The notes under the pieces are model-generated. The model did not search any database. It saw only the letters and a program-made list of their open reading frames with translations, and was not told the DNA's origin. 28,061 nt of DNA from JBBIRT01 sp037441725 (GTDB lineage Bacteria; Desulfobacterota; BSN033; UBA1163): contig JBBIRT010000027.1 in NCBI GenBank assembly GCA_037441725.1, positions 1 to 28,061 of the forward strand. Direction: 5' to 3'. Shown piece after piece: positions 24,301 to 28,061 of the stretch (the stretch's first letter is position 1; the number at the start of each line of letters is the position of its first letter). The translations under genes were made by a program, and so were the position numbers.

Positions 24301-24572
24301 TGAAGATCGTCCTCTATCGGATCATTCAAGAAGCTATGAATAACATAGCCAAACATAGCCAGGCTGATTTCATCTTTCTTTCTCTCGAAAAGGTTCAGAA
24401 TCGAATTGAACTGACCATCGAGGACAATGGCTTAGGTTTTGATCCTGAAATGATTGATCGGGGGACTGGGTTGACGGGCATGCGCGAACGAGCAGAACTC
24501 TCAGGAGGGACATTTGAGATCCAATCCATCCTTGATCAAGGGACCAAGATCAGGGCGAGCTGGCCCATTTGA
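21369..24572 (+). CDS. MASE3-3xPAS-GAF hybrid-input sensor histidine kinase (HisKA_3/NarL type)
   Basis: A 1067-residue inner-membrane sensor kinase. Residues 10-250 are a MASE3 domain of about 7 helices, with the signature D-L-I-H-T-L-A-Y-K-G-M-G-V-F. PAS domains lie at about 268-395, 425-540 and 545-665. A GAF-like domain (about 675-855) holds seven cysteines, including C-R-C, C-A-C and F-C-C-G. The dimer/phosphoacceptor domain has R-E-I-H880-D-S-I-G-Q-T-L, and the ATPase domain has E-A-M-N-N-I-A-K-H, D-N-G-L-G-F and G-T-G-L-T-G-M-R-E-R. This is the NarX/DegS-like class that pairs with LuxR-type regulators. Its stop lies three bases from the stop of such a regulator on the other strand, its likely partner. 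Confidence 0.93.
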   Translation: MKRSLFSSRNKLILLIWVLIFISLYWISFHNYLLFHSFAEVFSIVVACGIFMIAWNSRSFIDNHYLLFIGIAYLFVGAVDLIHTLAYKGMGVFKGSETNLATQLWITARYIESLSLLIAPYFIKRKLNPYSIFVGYMVTISLLLSTIFYWDIFPVCFVEGSGLTSFKILSEYIISTILLLAIGLLLKHRQSFDQKVLHWILWSLIITIVSELAFTFYIHAYGFSNMIGHFLKIISFYLIYKAIIETGLSQPYHLLFLNLNQTLESLEASEERFRSVVQTAGDAIISIDRSGKIIFWNHGAEKMFGYPASEILGKPLLSIIPDPFREAHQNGIERFLTSGITQMIGKTVDMAGLRKDGSQFPIELSLATWETKEGTFFTAILRDITERKEMEEQLRQSKDELEFRVQERTAELATLNQELIEQSRILESFFKHTITPLVLLDKDFNFIRVNSAYAKACQREVSEFPGHNHFEFYPSDARIIFEQVVETKTPYQAVAKPFVFPDHPEWGETYWDWTLTPILNDSDEVEFLVFSLNDVTERTRAQKAQTWLTAILEATSDFVGVTNPEGKLLYLNQSARRMLGMKGGEDLSKFRILDSHPEWARSIVIQEGIPTAMRDGIWKGEAAFLNQEGKEIPVSQVILSHRSSEGKIQYFSTIARDITEKKEEERRITIRNALLELYAKKTSRKEYIESVVHLFQEWSQCRCLGIRVLEHHGIIPYEAYVGFSREFWESENWLSLREHQCACIRVILGEIDPQEASVVTPSGSFCCGNTPRFIEKLSESEKMRYRSACVQNGFLSVAIVPIRYQKKIIGAIHLADEMENKISFHTLEFIESLTPLVGEAIIRFNLEEELKDSESRLRFLSSELLKVQENERKRIAREIHDSIGQTLAAIKFGLESKLSQAGKGIVPQGITLEDIISLTQTGIEEARRIQMDLRPSILDDLGILSTLAWFIREFQKIYTHIHIERKTALEEEDIPDHLKIVLYRIIQEAMNNIAKHSQADFIFLSLEKVQNRIELTIEDNGLGFDPEMIDRGTGLTGMRERAELSGGTFEIQSILDQGTKIRASWPI

Positions 24573-24575
24573 TTT

Positions 24576-25235
24576 TTACTCTCGTGAAACTAAACCTTTT
24601 TCAATAGCGAAAGCAGTCAGAGCAGAAACATTATGGAGGTCCAATTTTTCCATGAGGTTGGCACGATGTTTCTCAACCGTTTTGACACTGATACAAAGCT
24701 CGTCGGCAATCTCTTTACTCTTATAACCCTCAGCGATCAACTTCAAGATTTCTCTTTCTCGTTGGGTCAGGGTTTCCCATGGAGTTTGGGATCTTAACAA
24801 CTTCTTTCCCTCTAAATATCCCTCGATCACCTTTTCTGAAATTTCTGGGCTGATGTACTGTCGACCTCCTAAAACCTTATGGACGGCCATGACCAACTCA
24901 GCATGAGTGGAATCCTTTAATAAATATCCATCGGCACCTGCCCGAAAAGCGGCCAGAATATATTCTTCAGCCTTGTGAACAGTCAAGACCAGAACCTTTG
25001 TCCCAGGGGACCTCTTTTTGATCTCTTTAATCGCCTCCATTCCGTTCATTCTCGGCATGGAAAGATCTGTGATGATCAGATGGGGCTTCAACCTCTCAAC
25101 ACATCGGATGGCCTCTCGACCATCCTCTGCCTCTCCCACAATTTCAAAATCAGACTCTGAAGAGAGGAGAGAGCGTAATCCCTCCCTCAGAATGGTGTGA
25201 TCTTCAGCGATGACGATTTGAAACTTCTGATCCAT
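24576..25235 (-). CDS. NarL/FixJ-type response regulator with LuxR helix-turn-helix
   Basis: A 219-residue transcription factor. The receiver (1-120) has E11-D12, the phosphoacceptor D57 in I-I-T-D-L-S-M-P, T86 and the lysine of Y-L-L-K-D. The C-terminal LuxR domain (155-215) has L-T-Q-R-E-R-E-I-L-K-L-I-A-E-G and the recognition segment S-V-K-T-V-E-K-H-R. It converges tail-to-tail with the MASE3 kinase, and HisKA_3 kinases usually pair with this class, so they are probably cognate. The target genes are not evident. An ATG with a GAAAGGGG site upstream fits. Confidence 0.96.
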   Translation of the reverse strand: MDQKFQIVIAEDHTILREGLRSLLSSESDFEIVGEAEDGREAIRCVERLKPHLIITDLSMPRMNGMEAIKEIKKRSPGTKVLVLTVHKAEEYILAAFRAGADGYLLKDSTHAELVMAVHKVLGGRQYISPEISEKVIEGYLEGKKLLRSQTPWETLTQREREILKLIAEGYKSKEIADELCISVKTVEKHRANLMEKLDLHNVSALTAFAIEKGLVSRE

Positions 25236-25351
25236 CCTATGATTCCCCTTTCATTCTGGAAAACTCACTTCACTTTAAAAATACACTATAAAAATTCTCG
25301 GAATACATAATACCCCCCATTTATCATTTTGGCAAGAAGAAGTATAAAAGA

Positions 25352-25385
25352 ATCTCCTCTTAGATAAAAAGGGGAGGTCTTTTTA
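25352..25385 (+). terminator. Attenuator-like hairpin with T-run in the leader of a receiver gene
   Basis: CTCCTCTT (about 25354-25361) pairs with AAGGGGAG (about 25369-25376) with one G-U pair, and TCTTTTT follows. This has the form of an intrinsic terminator on the plus strand. It lies in the gap between two divergent genes and about 27 bases before the ATG at 25412, so it cannot end either neighbour. A leader attenuator, or the end of a short RNA, would explain it. Confidence 0.5.
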
Positions 25386-25411
25386 ATCCATTCCAAAAGG
25401 ATAGGTTGATC

Positions 25412-25783
25412 ATGTTAAAGACATTAATTGTAGAAGACAGCATCATCTTCAGGAAGTTGCTCAAGGAGGCCTTGAATTTTCGATTCCCAACCATGGAGAT
25501 CCTCGAGGCAGGGGATGGTCAGGAGGGCCTCCAAATCATAGATCGCTTCCCCATTGATCTCATCTTCATGGATATCAAATTGCCTGGGGAGAATGGCCTT
25601 GAATTGACAAAAAAGATCAAAGAAAAACATCCCGGGATCATCATCATTATCCTCACCAGTTATGACACGCCAGAATATCGGGAGGCCGCAGAAGAGGCAG
25701 AAGCAGACTATTTTCTTGTAAAAGGCTCCTCAACAAAAAATGGGATTATTGGGTTGCTGGAATCGATTCTATCAAGTCGATGA
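25412..25783 (+). CDS. Stand-alone receiver domain response regulator
   Basis: A 123-residue protein made only of a CheY-like receiver: E8-D9 acidic pair, phosphoacceptor D54 in I-F-M-D-I-K-L-P-G-E-N-G, T83 and the lysine in Y-F-L-V-K-G-S-S. It has no output domain, so it must act through a protein partner or as a phosphate relay. The ATG at 25412 has AGGATAGG six bases upstream; a TTG two codons earlier is less likely. It is divergent from the LuxR-type regulator, with the MASE3 kinase next to that, so it may take part in the same pathway. The attenuator-like hairpin precedes it. Confidence 0.92.
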   Translation: MLKTLIVEDSIIFRKLLKEALNFRFPTMEILEAGDGQEGLQIIDRFPIDLIFMDIKLPGENGLELTKKIKEKHPGIIIIILTSYDTPEYREAAEEAEADYFLVKGSSTKNGIIGLLESILSSR

Positions 25784-25868
25784 ATCCTCTCATCACCTCT
25801 AAAGGAATGGAAAGAAGAAAAAATACTGTATGAGATTCTTAAAAATACAGGAAATCACTAATTTCTTT

Positions 25869-25898
25869 TTGATCGATTGTGATTAAAATGTTTATAAA
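25869..25898 (+). promoter_or_regulatory. Predicted promoter of the ferritin-like gene
   Basis: TTGATC (25869-25874) and TATAAA (25893-25898, five of six to TATAAT) are 18 bases apart, followed by an AAGGAGGG ribosome site and the ATG at 25919. The surrounding region is AT-rich. No Fur box or FNR palindrome could be recognised. Confidence 0.42.
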
Positions 25899-25918
25899 AC
25901 CAAAAAGGAGGGAATGAA

Positions 25919-26365
25919 ATGGCAACTCACGTACCACCGGTCACCAAAGTAAGTGATCAATTAAAAGGGATGTTGAATGACGCCATTGCGAGAGAAATTG
26001 GGGTAAGCATCCAATATATGTGGCAGCATGTCCAGGTCATGGGGGTAAAAGCCGTAGCGGTTCAGAATCAATTTAAGCAGACTGCCATCACAGAGATGAA
26101 GCATGCAGAGAAGGTCGCCGAGAGACTTTGGTACCTTGAGGGGACGCCAACCACAAAGCCCACCCCTATCCAGGTGGGAGAGAACCTGAAAGAATTTCTG
26201 GAATTGGATACCAAGGCCGAAGAAGAGGCCATTCAACTCTATAAAAAGATCATCGATCAAGCTCAACGAGAGGGGGATGTCACCACAGCCTTTATCTTCA
26301 AAGAGATCCTTGAAGATGAGGAAGAACATCATGATCTTTTTACCACCATGCTGGAAGAAGTTTAA
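25919..26365 (+). CDS. Bacterioferritin-like di-iron protein
   Basis: A 148-residue four-helix ferritin-like protein. The ferroxidase ligands are visible at bacterioferritin spacing: E26 (A-I-A-R-E-I-G), E59 and H62 (T-E-M-K-H-A-E), E102 region (A-E-E-E-A-I) and E134/H137 (L-E-D-E-E-E-H-H-D). M60 stands where bacterioferritin has its haem-ligand methionine (Met52 in E. coli), so haem binding is possible. The protein would oxidise and store iron or consume peroxide. The ribosome site AAGGAGG is strong. It is followed after 30 bases by the kinase-BON gene, with small redox-type genes behind, suggesting an iron or oxidative-stress operon. Confidence 0.9.
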   Translation: MATHVPPVTKVSDQLKGMLNDAIAREIGVSIQYMWQHVQVMGVKAVAVQNQFKQTAITEMKHAEKVAERLWYLEGTPTTKPTPIQVGENLKEFLELDTKAEEEAIQLYKKIIDQAQREGDVTTAFIFKEILEDEEEHHDLFTTMLEEV

Positions 26366-26395
26366 AAAAGTCTTTCAAAAAGGAGAGGAGAGCCC

Positions 26396-27214
26396 ATGTA
26401 TCTGATCACTTTTTCTGAAATGATTGGAACTCATGGAGAAAAAATTGCGAGGAAGGTTTCAGAAACCCTGGGATACGCCTTTTCTGGAGAAGAGGAGCTC
26501 ATTCAGACGGCTTCAGGGATGGGTCTTTTTTCTGATCTAAAAGAATGGGATGAAAAGGCTCCTACTTTCTTGGAAAGGTTGTTTAGTGAACGGCCGAAAA
26601 TTTACCTGAACCGACTCCAGTCGGTGATCTACGAGTTAGCCAAAAGGGGGAACACCCTCTTTTTTGGAAGGGGAGCTCAATTCCTGCTCCAGTCCTTTGA
26701 TTGTGCCCTCCACATCCTGGTCACCGGATCCATGGAGAAAAGGATACAAAGGATCATGGAGGAAAAGCAGGTGGGGAGAGAGACCGCTGAAAAGATACTT
26801 CATCGCTCCGACCAGGATAAAAAGAGTTTCATTAAATTTGCCTATGATGAAGATTGGCTGAACCCAAGGCTCTACGATCTGATTTTAAATACAGACAAAT
26901 TGAGCATCGATAGTGCGACCCAAATGATTGTTGAGGCGGCCCGATCAGAGGAGATCAAATCCTGCGGAATCGATTCAATCCAATTGCTCGGAAAACTTTC
27001 GCTGAGTCGAAAAATCGAATCTGCCTTACTGGAGGCTGGTTTTGATGGTCTTCATCTCTTTGAGGTAGAGGGACCTAATTCAGTGAGGCTCTTCGGCGTC
27101 GTAAATTCTGATAAGGAGAAAAGGGAGATTGAAAATCTGATAAGGAGAATCAACGGAGTCAAAACAATTAAAAATGAATTGGTGGTCTTTACAGGATCGA
27201 TGGGTGGATTATGA
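26396..27214 (+). CDS. Cytidylate-kinase-like protein with C-terminal BON domain
   Basis: A 272-residue fusion. Residues 1-190 match the cytidylate-kinase-like family (Cytidylate_kin2): the opening L-I-T-F-S-E-M-I-G-T-H-G-E-K-I-A replaces the usual I-S-R-x-x-G-S-G-G loop, F-F-G-R-G-A-Q-F-L-L is conserved, and the lid has K-R-I-Q-R-I-M. Residues 198-265 form a BON domain (L-S-R-K-I-E-S-A-L-L, V-R-L-F-G-V-V-N-S, I-N-G-V-K-T-I-K-N-E-L). BON domains usually bind phospholipid or other surfaces and are mostly exported, so a cytosolic fusion to a nucleotide kinase fold is unusual. There is no signal peptide. True CMP kinase activity is doubtful. GGAGAGGAG precedes the ATG. Confidence 0.82.
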   Translation: MYLITFSEMIGTHGEKIARKVSETLGYAFSGEEELIQTASGMGLFSDLKEWDEKAPTFLERLFSERPKIYLNRLQSVIYELAKRGNTLFFGRGAQFLLQSFDCALHILVTGSMEKRIQRIMEEKQVGRETAEKILHRSDQDKKSFIKFAYDEDWLNPRLYDLILNTDKLSIDSATQMIVEAARSEEIKSCGIDSIQLLGKLSLSRKIESALLEAGFDGLHLFEVEGPNSVRLFGVVNSDKEKREIENLIRRINGVKTIKNELVVFTGSMGGL

Positions 27215-27256
27215 TTTATAGGAAAGAAGCTGGAGGAATTCCATTGGGAGGGACAG

Positions 27257-27430
27257 ATGGTATGTAATCGGTGTCACAGCGGGATGGTTTATGAAAAATT
27301 CTTTGGCCCTCACGAAGATTTTTGGGGATGGAGATGCATCTTCTGTGGAGAGATCATTGATCAGGTGATTCTGGAGAATAGAAATCTTTCAAGAGAAGGA
27401 CCAGGTCATAAAATCTCTCGGAAGAAGTGA
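27257..27430 (+). CDS. 57-residue double-CxxC (zinc-ribbon-like) protein
   Basis: The ATG at 27257 is preceded by GGGAGGG at good spacing and reads to TGA at 27428-27430. The peptide starts MVCNRCHSGMVYEKF and has W-G-W-R-C-I-F-C-G-E, giving C3-x2-C6-x20-C27-x2-C30, a zinc-ribbon or rubredoxin-like metal knuckle. The tail is basic (K-I-S-R-K-K). Small proteins of this kind are common in Desulfobacterota, but I cannot name a function. It lies 42 bases after the kinase-BON gene in the same direction and likely shares its transcript. Confidence 0.75.
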   Translation: MVCNRCHSGMVYEKFFGPHEDFWGWRCIFCGEIIDQVILENRNLSREGPGHKISRKK

Positions 27431-27462
27431 AAACCGGAACCTCTCAGAGAGAGGGAATAAAC

Positions 27463-27522
27463 ATGATCCCTAAGAGAGTCGTTGATCAGTTCCGTCCCTT
27501 AAATGAGATTCGGGAGAGGTAA
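27463..27522 (+). other. Possible 19-codon mini-ORF in the gap before the FMN reductase
   Basis: ATG at 27463 reads 19 codons (MIPKRVVDQFRPLNEIRER) to TAA, behind GAGAGAGGGAATAA. The composition looks protein-like, but there is no family match I can recognise. The 164-base gap also holds CCTCTC/GAGAGG and AGGAC/GTCCT inverted repeats. It may be a leader peptide or a remnant, and support is weak. Confidence 0.25.
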
Positions 27523-27594
27523 AGAAATTTTAAGGACCCAATCCGTCCTAAAGAATAGGTCTTGATTTGTAAAAAAAAGAAAGGAGAGGGAGAG

Positions 27595-28061
27595 GTGGAT
27601 AAAATCTCGATCCTTGGTTTTGCAGGGAGTATTCGAAAGGCCTCTTATAATAAAGCTCTATTGAGGACTGCCCTTGAAATGGTCCCATCGGATGCAGTAT
27701 TGGAGATCTTCGATCTTGAAGGGATTCCCCCATTTAACCAAGATTTAGAAACTCAACCTCCTGAGAAGGTTAAAGAATTCAAAGCGAAAATTAGAGCTTC
27801 CGATGCAATTTTAATTGCCACTCCCGAGTATAACTACTCGATTCCAGGGGTTTTAAAAAATGCCATTGATCATGCCTCTCGGCCTTATGGGGATAATGCC
27901 TTTGATGGAAAACCAGTAGCCATCATGGGGGCCTCAGTAGGAATGCTTGGGACTGCAAGGGCTCAATATCATCTCCGTCAAAGCCTCGTTTTTTTAAATA
28001 TGTACCCTCTGAACCAACCTGAAGTAATGGTCCCTTTGGCCCAGGAGAAAATTGACTCAAC
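27595..28061 (+). CDS. NADPH-dependent FMN reductase family protein, 3' truncated by window edge
   Basis: A GTG at 27595, with AAGGAGAGGGAGAG before it, opens a frame that runs off the right edge (155 codons seen of about 180-190 expected). It shows the flavodoxin-like FMN phosphate loop I-L-G-F-A-G-S-I-R-K-A-S-Y-N, then A-T-P-E-Y-N-Y-S-I-P-G-V-L-K-N-A-I-D, and G-A-S-V-G-M-L-G-T-A-R. These are features of the SsuE/ChrR/azoreductase-like NADPH:flavin or quinone reductases. It lies downstream of the ferritin-like and zinc-ribbon genes, where two-electron quinone or metal reduction would fit a redox-stress role. Confidence 0.9.
   Translation, partial: MDKISILGFAGSIRKASYNKALLRTALEMVPSDAVLEIFDLEGIPPFNQDLETQPPEKVKEFKAKIRASDAILIATPEYNYSIPGVLKNAIDHASRPYGDNAFDGKPVAIMGASVGMLGTARAQYHLRQSLVFLNMYPLNQPEVMVPLAQEKIDS

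Noticed and set aside
24514..24726. Plus-strand frame across the kinase/regulator junction
   Set aside because: It covers the 3' ends of two well-supported convergent genes in other frames and has no protein features.

Overview
The window is a dense stretch of bacterial chromosome of moderate GC, most likely from an anaerobic Desulfobacterota (delta-proteobacterial) lineage. The evidence is a housekeeping block close to the ftsH-folP-glmM-pdxJ-acpS-nnr-tsaE-lysC-cimA order known from that group, a 2-hydroxyacyl-CoA dehydratase with its activase, a Crp/Fnr regulator with FNR-type recognition residues, a MASE3 sensor kinase, and frequent TTG/GTG starts behind strong purine-rich ribosome sites. 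The taxon is inferred from gene content only.

Layout. 1-376: a truncated DUF4258-like gene overlapping a DUF2283 gene, a possible toxin-antitoxin-like pair. 464-2337, minus strand: cupin, DUF1858 protein, a four-helix fragment-like relative of haem-copper oxidase/NO-reductase subunit I, a NifU-type Fe-S scaffold and a YgbA-family protein. Two FNR/HcpR-like palindromes (TTGAC-N4-GTCAA type) lie in front of the last two, so this looks like a nitrosative-stress or low-oxygen regulon. 2454-3782, minus: a MATE transporter. 3935-7079, plus: two dehydratase subunits and an ATP-dependent activase in a tight operon. 7110-7799, minus: the Crp/Fnr regulator. 7800-8190: a 391-base intergenic stretch.

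8191-21307, plus: ftsH, folP, glmM, pdxJ, acpS, nnr, a bacterial eRF1/Vms1-like release-factor homologue with a GGxxQ loop and zinc ribbon, a bifunctional-nuclease family protein, tsaE, aspartate kinase, citramalate synthase and a ComEA-like DNA-binding protein. The cdaA-ybbR pair that often sits between folP and glmM in relatives is missing here.

21369-25783: signal transduction. A 1067-residue MASE3/3xPAS/GAF/HisKA_3 kinase converges on a NarL-type response regulator, and a stand-alone receiver is transcribed divergently from that regulator behind an attenuator-like hairpin. 25919-28061: a bacterioferritin-like protein, a cytidylate-kinase-like protein fused to a BON domain, a 57-residue double-CxxC protein and a truncated NADPH-dependent FMN reductase.

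The less ordinary parts are the FNR-box regulon with the mini oxidase-like protein, the orphan dehydratase system, the release-factor homologue, and the ferritin/kinase-BON/zinc-ribbon/flavoprotein run. No rRNA, tRNA, CRISPR array, insertion sequence or prophage was seen.
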